Shown here piece by piece: positions 1 to 10,160 of a stretch of 64,000 nt of DNA. Location of the stretch: NCBI GenBank assembly GCA_965263045.1, contig CBDHGK010000031.1, positions 27,687 to 91,686 on the forward strand, in the 5' to 3' direction. How positions within the stretch are numbered: position 1 is the first letter of the stretch; each line of letters opens with the position of its first letter. A model generated the notes under the pieces. That model was not told where the DNA came from and ran no database searches. It saw nothing but the letters and a program-made list of their open reading frames with translations. This DNA comes from G963664115 sp965263045. Lineage in GTDB: Bacteria > Acidobacteriota > Terriglobia > 20CM-2-55-15. The translations under genes and the position numbers were made by a program.

Positions 1-17
1 ACTCATGCGACGGGGTC

Positions 18-1220
18 TCATGCCGGAGCCTCCCTGGACGGTTCCTTCAGTTCGATGCCGGAGGCTTCCAGCATCGCCCGCAGCTTCAGGTCCCGCTCGT
101 CGTATTTGAGCGAGCAGGAATTCGGGTGGGCGATGCGGATCGGTACCTGGGTGGCCGGTTTCTCCGGGTCCGTCGCGATCCAGGCCGCCAGCTCCACCGC
201 GGAGACGCGGTACAGATTGAACGGCATCGCCGGGGCGACCTGTTCGAGCAGGTCGTAGACCGCCTCGGGGTTCTCGGCGGCATCGGCTTCCACCGTGATC
301 CGGTCGCCCTCTCTCTCGAGGGAGGACAACCCCAGTTTCATGACCCTCACCTTCTCGATCCTGCTGCCGATGTCGTAGACGAACCCAAAGCCCCGCCCTC
401 CGAGCGGCCCCAGGTCGTAGACGCTCTCGTCGGTGGGATCGGGCGGGGGCCGTTCCAGGTTGAGAATCGCCGTCGCGAACATGCCGTGCAGCGGTTCCAC
501 GGACCGGTACGGCCCATCGAAGTTCAGATCCAGCGTGCCCTCCTCGCGCGAGTAGACGAAGACGACCTCGAAGGCGGGATTGTGGGGCCGCCGGCCGAAG
601 GCGCCATCGACCCATTCGATCTGTTGCCGGGAGTAGTCCTCCGGATAGGCGAAGAAGTAATCCAGCGCACCGCGCCGGTAGGATTCCACCACGCAGTGCT
701 TCCCCCGGCCCTCGCTCGAGTGGAAGTAGGTTCGGATCAGCTCAGCCAGATGCTCGAGACTGCCGGCGTCCACCACCGCCGTCCGGTGTCCCAGGTTCTT
801 GCGCTTGCGCCAGTAGGGCAGCGTGTCGGCATGATAGAAGCGGGTGGCCCCGGTCCAGCATTCCGGGTGATCGAGGAAGGTGACCATGGCCCGGTCGTAG
901 TGGTCCGGCAGGGCGGACGATGCTTCGAGGAAAGCCCTCACCCGGCCGGGATCGTTCTGCCACTGCCAGCGCGCTTCGTCGACAATGGCCAGGACTCCCT
1001 TCTCGCAGCTCAACTCGAAGATCTCGCGAAACTCGGCCTCCATCGAGTTGCGGTCTGCTTCGGGCAACTCCAGCCAGGCCGCGAACAACGCCTCGGGTGG
1101 GGTTTCCTCCAGGCCCGCAAAGTTGAAATCCGCCAGCACCCCCCGGCGCCCGAAGTAGCGCGCCAGCAAGTGGGCCGGCATCTGCCGGAAGAAACTTCGA
1201 GTCGAGTAGTGACGCGCCAT
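18..1220 (-). CDS. Hypothetical 400-aa cytoplasmic protein
   Basis: Complete frame from ATG at 1220 to TGA at 18-20. There is no signal peptide or membrane segment, and the composition is rich in aromatic and charged residues, as in a soluble globular protein. The N-terminus (MARHYSTRSFFRQMPAHLLA) and the stretch EFREIFELSCEKG near residue 63 look like conserved parts of a widespread uncharacterised family, but I cannot assign a function. A possible ATG just downstream, at positions 4-6 on the same strand, suggests the next gene follows closely outside the window. The 170 bp between this gene and the end of the 2414-aa gene show no clear promoter. Long plus-strand frames across it are antisense shadows. 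Confidence 0.75.
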   Translation of the reverse strand: MARHYSTRSFFRQMPAHLLARYFGRRGVLADFNFAGLEETPPEALFAAWLELPEADRNSMEAEFREIFELSCEKGVLAIVDEARWQWQNDPGRVRAFLEASSALPDHYDRAMVTFLDHPECWTGATRFYHADTLPYWRKRKNLGHRTAVVDAGSLEHLAELIRTYFHSSEGRGKHCVVESYRRGALDYFFAYPEDYSRQQIEWVDGAFGRRPHNPAFEVVFVYSREEGTLDLNFDGPYRSVEPLHGMFATAILNLERPPPDPTDESVYDLGPLGGRGFGFVYDIGSRIEKVRVMKLGLSSLEREGDRITVEADAAENPEAVYDLLEQVAPAMPFNLYRVSAVELAAWIATDPEKPATQVPIRIAHPNSCSLKYDERDLKLRAMLEASGIELKEPSREAPA

Positions 1221-1392
1221 CGTTCATCCCCAAAGCTGCGGCCCTTCCGCGGGTCTTGCAGGATTGAACGCGTCGGGTCGTCGACGGGCCGGACCTGAAC
1301 GCAGTGCTCCGCGCCCCCCTGCACAGGCTTTGGCGGCGGCGACCGTGTCCTCGGTCCCAGCCGCTTGTCCGCGGTACGCGATCTCCGGGAAG

Positions 1393-4300
1393 TCAGGGCG
1401 CCTCCACCACTGGCACGACGGGCAGTGTCGTAAAGATGCGGTTACCGGGATCCATTTCCAGGGCCACGGCGGTGAACAGCCCCTCCCCTGTCGTGGCGCA
1501 GCGCACCGACCCCACGAAGTCGGAAGTATCGGTGCCAGGGAATGCCGCGTCGATAAGCCAGGCCGTTTGCCCGTTGGCCTCCAGCGGGATCGTCGCGGCG
1601 TCGAGCAGTACACCCGCTTGCCGCAAGTCGCAGCGCACCAACCCCGGACTCGATTCCAGGTTGTGGATCGCAAACCCCGTCGTGATCCCCCCGTCCTGGC
1701 GGCGCACCGGGAAGACGGCGTCGCTGACGGGTGGGCTGGCTCCGACCCCGGCCACCCCAAGGGCGGGGTGATCAAAGCGGAGCATCCCGCCGATGGGACC
1801 CTCCGAGACCACCTTCACCGATCCGCTTACCAACTCCCCTCGGCCATGCGTCGAAATCGTGAGCACTCCCAGCGGCTCCATCTCGGTGCGGACCGTCAGA
1901 GCGCCGTCCTCGGTGACCTCCTGTTCGCCCGTGATCTCTACCACCGAGTCGGGGGCAATCGGATTGCCTTCGGTGTCGTAGAAATAAATAGAGGGACGGG
2001 TCGGAGGGATGGCCTGATGGAAGGGAGTGAGGGCGGGAGCGCTCTGCCGGGTCTCCAGGTTCACGAACACCAGATCGGTGATCCAGGTCCCGTTGGCGAA
2101 ATGCGCAAAGTCCAGAGTTGTCGCGGTGGCCCGGCCCCGGTTCACTTCCACGACCGGCAGTGTGGTGAAGATGCCCCCGGTGGCATCAATCTCCACTGCG
2201 ATTGCGGTGAACCGTCCCGCCCCCGGCGCGGTGCAGCGCACCGCCCCCGCGAAGTCGGACGTATCGGTCGCGGTGAACGTGTCTTCGATAAACCCGGAGG
2301 TCTGCCCGTTGGCCTCCAGGGGGATCTCCACCGCTTCGAGCACGCCGCCGCCGCGCATCAATCGGCAGCTCACCCCCATCGCTTCCTCGCCCAGGTTGTG
2401 GAGGGCAATCCCCGTGTTGATTCCTCCCGCCTGGCGGCGGGCCGGGAAAAGGACATCCAGGACAGGTGGGCTGGCTCCCACCCCGGCGACTCCGATGTCC
2501 GGAAGATTAAAGCGCAAGAACCCGCCAATGGGACCGTCCGCCATTACTTTCACCGATCCGCTCACCAGCGCGCCTCGCCCGTGGGTTGAAATGGTGAATT
2601 CGCCCACAGATCCCATCTCTGTCTGGACGGTCAGGGCTCCGTTCTCCGTGACCACAAGGTCACCCGTGACGTCCATCACCGATTCGGGGTCGATGAGATC
2701 GCCCCCTGGAGCGTAAAAGTAGAGAGCGGGCCTGATCGGATAGGGCGCCACATTCACGAGCACGATCTCGGAGGTGATGCCGGCCCCATTGGCGAAATGC
2801 GCAAAATCCAGAGCCACATCCGCTCTCGGCGTGGCCTCGGCCGGGTCCGAAGCCGGGCTCCGGCCGACCCGGTTCACCGCCCGCACCTTGAAGACGTAGG
2901 CCGTGTCGTTGACCAGACCGGTGACCGTATGGGTCGTGTCGGTGGAGCCGATCGAAATCCACTGCCCCTTCCCGTCGATTCGGTACTCGTAATCGGTGAT
3001 CGGCGCGCCGTCGTCGTCCTCAGGCGCCTCCCACGTCAGCACCACCGCCCCATCTGTGGCCTCGGCCACCAGGTTTGTGGGGGTATCCGGCACCGTTTGG
3101 CGCGTGCCTCCCCCCCCGCCTCCTCCTCCCACACCGGTATGCGTGTTGCGCAGCGCTGTGGCCATCGCCGTCTCCGCCGAGCCCTTGCCCAGAGCGTTCA
3201 CCCCCCGCACGTCGAAGACGTATTCCGTGCCGTTCGTCAGTTCGCGCACCGTTTCCGACCGCTGCGCCGGAGCAACCCTCATCCAGTCGCTGAACTCCCC
3301 GCCGCTCTCCGCCCAGCGGTATTCGTAGCGGACGATCGGAGCGCCGCCGGTGTTCTGCGGGGCATTCCATCTCAGCGCCACCTGGCCGTTGCCGGGGCTC
3401 GCCGACAGCCCGATCGATGAGATCGGCACCGTCACCCCCGGCGGTGCTATACGGACTTCCAGAGCTGCAGCCTCGTTCGGTTGGTTGCCCACGACCGATG
3501 TCGCTGTGTTCGCGGGCACGGTGATCGTGAGCGTGTAATTGTTTGCAACCTGTTCGGTCACCGGGGTCACGGTGGTGGTGAAGATCCGGTCGTCGATCGT
3601 CTCCAGCTCCCCGATGGCCGGGTCGCAGAACACCGGCGTATTCTGGTCGTCCATGCAGGCCGGATCCTGGCCCGTCTCGATGTCGTTGGCCGAAAAACCC
3701 GTCACCGTCTCGGAGAAGCTGAACCTTAACGAGAACGCGCCCTCCACCGGCGGCGGGAGGTCAGTCGTCATCCCGACCGTCAGCGGCGTGATGGTCATCC
3801 CCTCGCCAGACTCGGACCAGTTGCTTGTCCCCTCGTCGTTGGTGGCCCGCACCTGCACCTCATAGACCGTGCCCGGTTCCAGGTCATCCAGCATCAGAGA
3901 GAGCCCCGGCCCCGCGTGTTGACCGTCGATGAAGCGCCCCGTGCCCTTTTCCCGGTACTGCACGTCGTAGTCGCTGATCGCCGGGCCCGTGTTGTCCGGT
4001 TCGCCCCAGTTGACCGTCATACTCTCGGCCGTCTCCCCAGAGAAGGTGAGCGCCTCCGGGATAGCAGGCGGTTCCCGCTCGTCCGTCACTCTGAGGGTGA
4101 ACGTCTGCTCGGCCATCAGTTCCCGCGTCCCCGCCCCGCTCTTCACTTCCACTGTCACCTCATACGCGTTGTCTCCGGGGCCCTCGAAGTCCGGCGCTGT
4201 CCGGAAGCTCAGATCCCCCGTATCGGAGGTGATCGTGAACTGCCCCGGATCGGCCCCGCCCATAATCGCCCAGCCCGTCACCTCGTCCCCCGGGTCGGTG

Positions 4301-7300
4301 TCCCGGGCCACCAGCCGCCTCACCAGCGCCTGGTTCTCCGGGACATCGAACGAACTCGGACTTGTGATCTGCGGAGCCGTGTTGGGCGCCCCCGTGGTGT
4401 TGGTCACCGACCGGCTGCTCAACCCCAGAGCGTCGTTTCCCCCCGCGTCCCGGATCGGGTTGGCGTCCGGGGTGTAGCTCACCCGGATCCCCGTGTCTCC
4501 GTGCTCCACCGCCGGGTTGAGTGTCAGGATCACTACGCTGCCTCTTACTGAGACTCCCGAAACGCTTCGCGCGGTTCCGTCCACCTGCACCGTGAAGTCC
4601 CCCGGCGCTGGCCTCAAGCCTTCGTCGAGCGCTTCCCCGTAGGTCAGCGTCAGCGAGGCTCCGTCCACCGCCGCGCTCACAAACACCGGCCGGACCCCGT
4701 CCACCTTGTGTCCCGCCTGCGCAGCGACCGCCTCATGAGCCAGATCCGCCGAATTGTCTGCTGCGTCTTCAATCGTCCCGCCGTTCAAGGCGATCCGGTC
4801 CGCCTCGATGCTCACTCCAACGCTGTCTTCGTCCCCAACGGCCACCTCGTAGGCGAACACCAGAGCCGCCGTCCCCGTGCCGCTGTCATAGCCGGCCGTT
4901 CGGGTCCTGGTCCCCACTCTCATCCTCAACTGCGGCGTCCCCTCCACCTCCATCGTTTCGCTGAAGGTCACCGTCACCTCGATCTCGTCCCCCGCCACAT
5001 AAGTCTGGTCCGATCCCGGGTTCGAAGTGATGGCCAGACTGCTCACTTCCGGTGAGGTCGTGTCCGGGGTGTCGTTGGTCACCGGCTCGCGGCTCAACCC
5101 CTCCGCCTCATTGCCAGGCACATCCCGGATCGGATTCGTCCCCGGCGTATAACTCACTTGGATCCCTGCCTCCCCATGCTCGGTCCCCACATCCAGGGTC
5201 AGCTCCACCGCACTCCCGTTCACTCGAACTCCGGTGACCGCCCGCGCCCGATCTCCCCCCGACACCGTGAAATCCCCCGGCACAGGGGTCGAGCTCCCGT
5301 CGAGCGACTCGTCGTAGGTCAGTGTCAGCGTCGTTCCGTCGACCACCGCCCCGCCGGTTGCGGCCAACGCCGGTTTGACGCCGTCTACCTTGTGGCTCGC
5401 GTTGGCGGCTACCGCCTGATGGTCCAGCACCGCGTTATGCCCCGCACCGTCTCGGATCGTGCCGCCCGATAGGCTGTCGGCCTCAACGCCCACTCCGTCC
5501 ATATCGCTTTCCCCGGCAGCTACTGTGTAGCCGAACACCAGCGCCGCCGTTCCCGCGCCGCCTTCATAGGTCGCCGTTCGCTGCCCTCCTCCCAGCTCCA
5601 GCCTCAATTCCGGCGTCCCCGTCGCCGCCACCGTCTCGCTGAAGGTCACCGTCACCTGAATCTCATCATCGACCGCGTAGGTCCGGTCCGTCCCCGGGTC
5701 CGAGCTGACCTCGATGTTGCTCACCGTCGGAGGAGTCGTGTCTGCACGGATGACATGTGATGCGGGGACTTCCGACAGCACGGTTTCACCGGCGGTGCAG
5801 ATGCCACCATCGGCGCAGGGCTGATCGGCCATCAGACCGATGGTGATGTCGCTGGCGCCGGCTGGCGTCAGGGTGACGACATAGGCGTTGGCCGCCTCGC
5901 CGGCCACGACGTGGGACAGGACACTCTCGATTGTCGCGCCCGTGACGCTGATCGATGGGCTGGAGGCGCTGAAATCCACCACGGGCTGGTTGAAGGCGAC
6001 GATCACTTGCGGCGCGTCCCCAGAGCCCGTGTGGAAAAGCGAGGTGTGGGGGCTGGCCGGGAACTCCGCCGTCAGCGGGACGGGTTGCGGCGCCAGGGCC
6101 TCTGCCGGGGCCACGGTCGCGTTGATGCGGCGGTCACGCTCACTGGCGGGCAACTCCCTGAAACGGAGTCCCAGCTTCTCCTGACCGGTGGCGGGATCGA
6201 CCAGCGTGGCCCTCTCGTTGTCCGGGATCGTGACGTCTGCATCGAGAGGCCGGCCCCAACTCACCAGCCAATCGCCGTTGTCGAGCACGTCCACGTTGCC
6301 GTTGGCGTAGCCAAGGTGGTCCCGCGTGCCCCGCAGGGAGTGGTCGCGCACGAAGACCGCCTCGTGGTTGTCGAGGTCCAGCGCGTACTCCACCGCGCGG
6401 CTGAAGTCGCTCCCCTCGCGGCCCAACTCTTCGAACGTCCACGGATCGATCACGCAGACCGATCCGTTGTCGAACAGGAAGACGTTGCCGTTGGGCAGGA
6501 AGCGCGCCGTGTGCTGGCCACAGAACTCGCCTTCGGGATCGTTGATGAAGTCCAGTGGCGGCGGGCCGATGTCCCGCGCCGCCCATTCCGCGTCGCTCAG
6601 GTTGGTGCGGCCCATCCGCCAGAGCACGTCGCCCTGGGTAACGCCGGGTTTGACGTCGACGCCCAGCACCTTCGAGCAACCCCGCATCGAGGCGGCGAGG
6701 ACGCCGTCGACCACGTGCATCCCGTTGATATGCGCATAGCCTCCATTGGGACTCCTCATGTCGGGATCGGTGGAGAGCGTCACGGGGAAGCGGTGTTGCA
6801 CGCAATCCTCGATGGCCATGTGGTTCCAGGACCTCCAGGTGAAGACGGCTGCCCCCCCTGGCGTGACGATCTGGACCGCCGCGTCGTTGACGTGGACGGA
6901 GGAGACATCGTCCCCGTCGGGATAAGGCAGATCGATAGCGCTGAAGTCGCGCATCGCCGGTTCGTATGCCATGAACAGGTAGTTGCCGTCCTCCAGAATC
7001 TGGAAGTCGTGGGAGTTGTGGCGGGTCAACGGCGCCACGGTCCTCACGCCGTCGGCGACGACCTCGAAGTCCTCGTCCAGGATGGTGTAGCCACCGCCCC
7101 CAGCCCAAAACCCGTAGCGGTATGCACCGTCGGCGCCGACCCGGTGGAACCTGACGGCGAACCCTCCCAAACCCGAGTAGGCGCGGCGGTGTCTCGGCAC
7201 GCCGTTGCGATCCATCAGCGTGAAGTAACCCGCGCGGTTGAACAGGAGCAGATCCTCGAATGCGTCGGTGTTCGGGAACGTGTGCGTTTCGATCTCGAAG

Positions 7301-8637
7301 AACACCTCCGGCAGGCAGTGAACGGCGTAGGTCGTGCCGGCGCCGCTCGCGTCGGTCACGCGGATCGCCACGTCGCTATCCTCGGACACGGCCACTGCCA
7401 TGGGCGCGCTGGCGGCCTGCACGCCGGCCACCCCCACGCGTGCGTTCACCGCCGCCGATACGGTCAGAACCAGCGTGTCGGTGCTGTTGCAGCCGATGCC
7501 GTAGTGGAGCGTCAGCGGATCGAAGGCGGGGTACAGGTCCCGCGCGGTGTCGGCCTGGGAGTCATCGGTCACCGCAGTCAGACCCGTCAACAGAGGTCCC
7601 GTGACCACGTTTGGCGCCACCTCGCTGACCGTCTTGCCGGTCCCGTGCTTGTCCGCGTAGGTCGCCGTCACCCGCAGAAACGTGTTCGTGTCCGCCGCCA
7701 CCGGCGTGTAGCTCGCCGCAGCGGCGCCGGCGATCACGGCCCAGGCGTTGCGGCCCGTGGACCGCTCCCACTGCCAGAGGGCCGTTCCGGCGGTCACGCC
7801 GTCCGGGTCGGTGAGGACGGCCCTCAGCACGACGCCCAGCGCGGGACGGGTCGAAGACAGCGACAACGCGCCTTCCTCGTCCACGTCGGTGACGGTGACC
7901 TTGACATCTACCTCGTCGGTGAATATCGGACCACTGTCTCTGGCCCACGCCACCAACTTCAGCTCATAGCTATTGTTTGTTCCGCGACCCGGCGGCCCGA
8001 CATCCAACGGGTTCTCGAAATCCGGCGCTTGCAGGAACCTGAGCGCGCCAGATGGGCTGTCCAGGCTGAAGAGCCCGCGATCTACCCCGCTCGTCAACCA
8101 CTGGATGCCGGCCCGGTCCTCCTCCGAGGACGCAGTGAAGGTCGCCACCCGCGACCAACTGTTCTCCGGGAAGGTGACGCTGTCCGGCCCGGTGATCGCC
8201 GTGAGCTCAGTGACGTTCAGGAGCGTCACGAGCAACTCGGCCATGTCCGAATCAGTCCCGTCGCTCACTTGCACGGTCACTTCGTAGGTGCGGTCCGTGT
8301 CGGCGTCGTCCGGGGTCTCGTAGTCCTTGGCCGCGATGAAGGTGAGGACGCCCTCACTGGTGAGGCTGAACTTGCCGGAATCGGCGCCGCCCGTGTTCGT
8401 CCAGATCAGATCGGTTGTTGCGGTGTCGCTGTCGTCTGCAGTGAGCGTGGCGACCGCGGTCTCGCCTTCATCGACCAGGAAGGGACCCTCACTGGTGATG
8501 TTGGGCGCGGTCATGGTTTGCGCGATCGCCTGTGTGCCGGCGGTGAACACAAACACGAGCGCCAGCAAGAACGCGCGGCCGCCCACCATGGCGGCAAATA
8601 CCCGGCCCGCAAATGCTCCCAGGCAAGTCTGGATCAA
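1393..8637 (-). CDS. Giant secreted multidomain protein (cadherin-like, arylsulfotransferase, SwmB-like, FN3, HFADG modules)
   Basis: 2414 aa with an N-terminal signal peptide (hydrophobic core FLLALVFVFTAG, AQA-type cleavage near residue 38). In order: two cadherin-like repeats (about 42-255); an Ig-like domain (256-345); an arylsulfotransferase-like domain (about 455-830) with His-containing blocks NSHDFQILEDGNYLF, HINGMHVVDG and QHTARFLPNGNVFLFDNG; two tandem pairs of 'TVTFSET' and SwmB-type repeats (VDGTTLTLTYDESLD ... SYTPGTNPIRD) at about 960-1420; a cadherin-like repeat; three FN3-like domains separated by an Ig-like domain and a Gly-rich linker; then two C-terminal HFADG modules, each ending in TTLPV. 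It is probably exported to the surface as an adhesin or an enzyme carrier. Sulfotransfer activity is only inferred from the family. Its first ~45 codons and last ~570 codons are nearly duplicated in the 1423-aa gene at 10960-15231. Confidence 0.85.
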   Translation of the reverse strand: MIQTCLGAFAGRVFAAMVGGRAFLLALVFVFTAGTQAIAQTMTAPNITSEGPFLVDEGETAVATLTADDSDTATTDLIWTNTGGADSGKFSLTSEGVLTFIAAKDYETPDDADTDRTYEVTVQVSDGTDSDMAELLVTLLNVTELTAITGPDSVTFPENSWSRVATFTASSEEDRAGIQWLTSGVDRGLFSLDSPSGALRFLQAPDFENPLDVGPPGRGTNNSYELKLVAWARDSGPIFTDEVDVKVTVTDVDEEGALSLSSTRPALGVVLRAVLTDPDGVTAGTALWQWERSTGRNAWAVIAGAAAASYTPVAADTNTFLRVTATYADKHGTGKTVSEVAPNVVTGPLLTGLTAVTDDSQADTARDLYPAFDPLTLHYGIGCNSTDTLVLTVSAAVNARVGVAGVQAASAPMAVAVSEDSDVAIRVTDASGAGTTYAVHCLPEVFFEIETHTFPNTDAFEDLLLFNRAGYFTLMDRNGVPRHRRAYSGLGGFAVRFHRVGADGAYRYGFWAGGGGYTILDEDFEVVADGVRTVAPLTRHNSHDFQILEDGNYLFMAYEPAMRDFSAIDLPYPDGDDVSSVHVNDAAVQIVTPGGAAVFTWRSWNHMAIEDCVQHRFPVTLSTDPDMRSPNGGYAHINGMHVVDGVLAASMRGCSKVLGVDVKPGVTQGDVLWRMGRTNLSDAEWAARDIGPPPLDFINDPEGEFCGQHTARFLPNGNVFLFDNGSVCVIDPWTFEELGREGSDFSRAVEYALDLDNHEAVFVRDHSLRGTRDHLGYANGNVDVLDNGDWLVSWGRPLDADVTIPDNERATLVDPATGQEKLGLRFRELPASERDRRINATVAPAEALAPQPVPLTAEFPASPHTSLFHTGSGDAPQVIVAFNQPVVDFSASSPSISVTGATIESVLSHVVAGEAANAYVVTLTPAGASDITIGLMADQPCADGGICTAGETVLSEVPASHVIRADTTPPTVSNIEVSSDPGTDRTYAVDDEIQVTVTFSETVAATGTPELRLELGGGQRTATYEGGAGTAALVFGYTVAAGESDMDGVGVEADSLSGGTIRDGAGHNAVLDHQAVAANASHKVDGVKPALAATGGAVVDGTTLTLTYDESLDGSSTPVPGDFTVSGGDRARAVTGVRVNGSAVELTLDVGTEHGEAGIQVSYTPGTNPIRDVPGNEAEGLSREPVTNDTPDTTSPEVSSLAITSNPGSDQTYVAGDEIEVTVTFSETMEVEGTPQLRMRVGTRTRTAGYDSGTGTAALVFAYEVAVGDEDSVGVSIEADRIALNGGTIEDAADNSADLAHEAVAAQAGHKVDGVRPVFVSAAVDGASLTLTYGEALDEGLRPAPGDFTVQVDGTARSVSGVSVRGSVVILTLNPAVEHGDTGIRVSYTPDANPIRDAGGNDALGLSSRSVTNTTGAPNTAPQITSPSSFDVPENQALVRRLVARDTDPGDEVTGWAIMGGADPGQFTITSDTGDLSFRTAPDFEGPGDNAYEVTVEVKSGAGTRELMAEQTFTLRVTDEREPPAIPEALTFSGETAESMTVNWGEPDNTGPAISDYDVQYREKGTGRFIDGQHAGPGLSLMLDDLEPGTVYEVQVRATNDEGTSNWSESGEGMTITPLTVGMTTDLPPPVEGAFSLRFSFSETVTGFSANDIETGQDPACMDDQNTPVFCDPAIGELETIDDRIFTTTVTPVTEQVANNYTLTITVPANTATSVVGNQPNEAAALEVRIAPPGVTVPISSIGLSASPGNGQVALRWNAPQNTGGAPIVRYEYRWAESGGEFSDWMRVAPAQRSETVRELTNGTEYVFDVRGVNALGKGSAETAMATALRNTHTGVGGGGGGGGTRQTVPDTPTNLVAEATDGAVVLTWEAPEDDDGAPITDYEYRIDGKGQWISIGSTDTTHTVTGLVNDTAYVFKVRAVNRVGRSPASDPAEATPRADVALDFAHFANGAGITSEIVLVNVAPYPIRPALYFYAPGGDLIDPESVMDVTGDLVVTENGALTVQTEMGSVGEFTISTHGRGALVSGSVKVMADGPIGGFLRFNLPDIGVAGVGASPPVLDVLFPARRQAGGINTGIALHNLGEEAMGVSCRLMRGGGVLEAVEIPLEANGQTSGFIEDTFTATDTSDFAGAVRCTAPGAGRFTAIAVEIDATGGIFTTLPVVEVNRGRATATTLDFAHFANGTWITDLVFVNLETRQSAPALTPFHQAIPPTRPSIYFYDTEGNPIAPDSVVEITGEQEVTEDGALTVRTEMEPLGVLTISTHGRGELVSGSVKVVSEGPIGGMLRFDHPALGVAGVGASPPVSDAVFPVRRQDGGITTGFAIHNLESSPGLVRCDLRQAGVLLDAATIPLEANGQTAWLIDAAFPGTDTSDFVGSVRCATTGEGLFTAVALEMDPGNRIFTTLPVVPVVEAP
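1410..3120 (-). repeat. Segmental duplication, copy 1 (3' end of 2414-aa gene)
   Basis: About 1.7 kb encoding the last FN3-like domain and both HFADG modules. It is closely similar at DNA level to 10970-12670, with long near-identical runs (compare 2812-2895 with 12371-12455, and 1410-1510 with 10977-11077). The two copies are in the same orientation, so they can recombine or undergo gene conversion. Confidence 0.85.
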
Positions 8638-8778
8638 GGCGTCCTCCGGAACATCAGGGTCACGTGGATGCTGTCCGAGGCGCCGTTGCCGTCCACGACC
8701 TTCGCGACCACCGCGTAGCTCTGCTTCGCCTCGTAGTTATAGATCTCGCCCACCTTCTTCCGGATCTGCCTGGCCTCC

Positions 8779-9060
8779 GGGGACCCACCGCGGTTGAACG
8801 TTACCTGCGTCCCATCGGGATGCCGAGCTGTGGCAACAGCCGGTGATGGCGGAGAGGTCGACCCTGAGAGGCTTCTTGCCGTTAACCGCCAAATGGTAGT
8901 ACTTTCAGTGCCTTACAGTCGCTACCAAGATTGGTAGGATTTGAAGAAATGTGGCCGTTTTTTGAGAAAAAAGAAGGCGGCGGGCATCCGGAGTGCCCAA
9001 CGAGGACGCCAGTAGCGGGGTGGCTACCTGAATTCGGCGATCGACAGCACCAACCGCACC
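8779..9060 (-). repeat. Upstream block, copy A
   Basis: Fills the 386-bp gap between the 2414-aa gene and the LuxR-type gene and runs into the 3' end of the latter. It is shared with 10589-10841 and 15272-15585. It contains the dyad CTACCAAGATTGGTAG (8922-8937) followed by GGATTTGAAGAAATG, and a GTTAACCG segment. It probably carries the promoter region of the 2414-aa gene. Confidence 0.75.
8922..8937. promoter_or_regulatory. 16-bp dyad, putative operator (copy A)
   Basis: Perfect 7-2-7 inverted repeat CTACCAA-GA-TTGGTAG, 285 bp upstream of the 2414-aa gene. It recurs in two other blocks. A LuxR-type HTH protein encoded next door is the obvious candidate ligand (inference). Confidence 0.5.
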
Positions 9061-10160
9061 AGGTCCACCTGCCGGGAGATCGGCAGTTTGTGGTAGATCT
9101 GCTTCAGGTGCCAGTAGATGGCGCCTTCCGTGATCCCCAGCGCCCGGGCGATCTCGCGCACGTTTTTGCCTTCAGCCAACCTGACCGCCACCTGACTCTC
9201 GGCCGGGGTCAGCCTGAGGGTCCTCGCCACCAGGCCCGGATCGATACGATGATGGTGCCCCGGCTCGACAATCAGGACCAGGGCGGCGACGGGCCGCGCT
9301 CCGTAGTCCGGTTGCGGGTCAACCACGGGTTTGACGTGCACCACGAACGGCGGCAACTTGGATAAACGGCCCAGCAGCATCGACCCGCTGAGGGCGACAG
9401 CACCGGAGGCCGGCAGCGCGGCAGCCACCAGACGCTCCAGACGCACCTGGTCGTCCGGGTCGCGGGCCGAGAGCACCCTGCTGTTGTCCGACAGCCGGCC
9501 ACCGCGCAGGAGGATCCTGCGGGCACGGTCATTGACCTCCAGGATCCGCCCGCGCCGGTCCAGGTGGATGACACCAATCCGGGGATTGTCCAGCAGCGCG
9601 GTCGCAGTCGTGTCCCGAGCCTCGGCCCGGACCAGCGCCTGACGGACGTGGATGAATTGTCGAATGTGGGGCATGAGCCGCCTGACCATCGCGATCTGCG
9701 AAGACCCCCAGCCATCCGAGGCGACAGGATCCGCGAGAGACCAGGTCATGCGGGAGCCCCCCGGTCCGTCCAGCAGCACGTTCAAGCCATGCTGATACTT
9801 GTACCGGGGTAATGCCTCGTTGTAGGTTGGCGAGGTCTTCAGCTCCTCGGCCGTGTACAGGTCTGGGATCGGCACCAGCTGGCCGGCTGGCAGTTGCAGT
9901 TGCCGCGGGATGGCTTCGTTGATGGGATGGTAGACGTCGAGGTACTCCCGCTCCAGATCGGTGCGGCGCCGCCCGCGGTAGTAGAGCCCGACGAAGAGAA
10001 CCCGGATGTCGTCGGGGGGGCCTTCGGCGACCAGGAGGGCATTACCCGTCAGGCCGCAGCCCTCGTCAATCAGGGCCGAGGTGTCCGGCCAGTGGGTATC
10101 GTCGAGCATGGCCTCGTACAACGACCGCAGGATGCGCTCGAATGCGTCCTGCTCGCTCAT
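9024..10160 (-). CDS. LuxR-family transcriptional regulator
   Basis: 378 aa. The C-terminal ~65 residues are a typical LuxR/FixJ-type HTH: LTPAESQVAVRLAEGKNVRE, then IARALGITEGAIYWHLKQIY and the KLPISRQVDLVRL tail. The N-terminal 170 residues have no recognised receiver motif. A PAS-like segment is plausible at about 190-260 (NPRIGVIHLDRRGRILEVN). It therefore resembles stand-alone LuxR regulators with a ligand- or PAS-type sensor rather than response regulators. It lies between two adhesin-like genes on the same strand, and an upstream block with a conserved dyad precedes each unit, suggesting local autoregulation. Remnants of its last codons occur at 10801-10841 and 15540-15585. Confidence 0.88.
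   Translation of the reverse strand: MSEQDAFERILRSLYEAMLDDTHWPDTSALIDEGCGLTGNALLVAEGPPDDIRVLFVGLYYRGRRRTDLEREYLDVYHPINEAIPRQLQLPAGQLVPIPDLYTAEELKTSPTYNEALPRYKYQHGLNVLLDGPGGSRMTWSLADPVASDGWGSSQIAMVRRLMPHIRQFIHVRQALVRAEARDTTATALLDNPRIGVIHLDRRGRILEVNDRARRILLRGGRLSDNSRVLSARDPDDQVRLERLVAAALPASGAVALSGSMLLGRLSKLPPFVVHVKPVVDPQPDYGARPVAALVLIVEPGHHHRIDPGLVARTLRLTPAESQVAVRLAEGKNVREIARALGITEGAIYWHLKQIYHKLPISRQVDLVRLVLSIAEFR

Noticed and set aside
126..2589. Long plus-strand frames of 390 and 441 codons
   Set aside because: Antisense to the 400-aa and 2414-aa genes; composition and lack of motifs mark them as shadows.
5911..8718. Plus-strand open frame of 935 codons
   Set aside because: Antisense to the arylsulfotransferase/cadherin region of the 2414-aa gene. 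It is Arg/His/Val-rich with no domain and is a GC-driven shadow.
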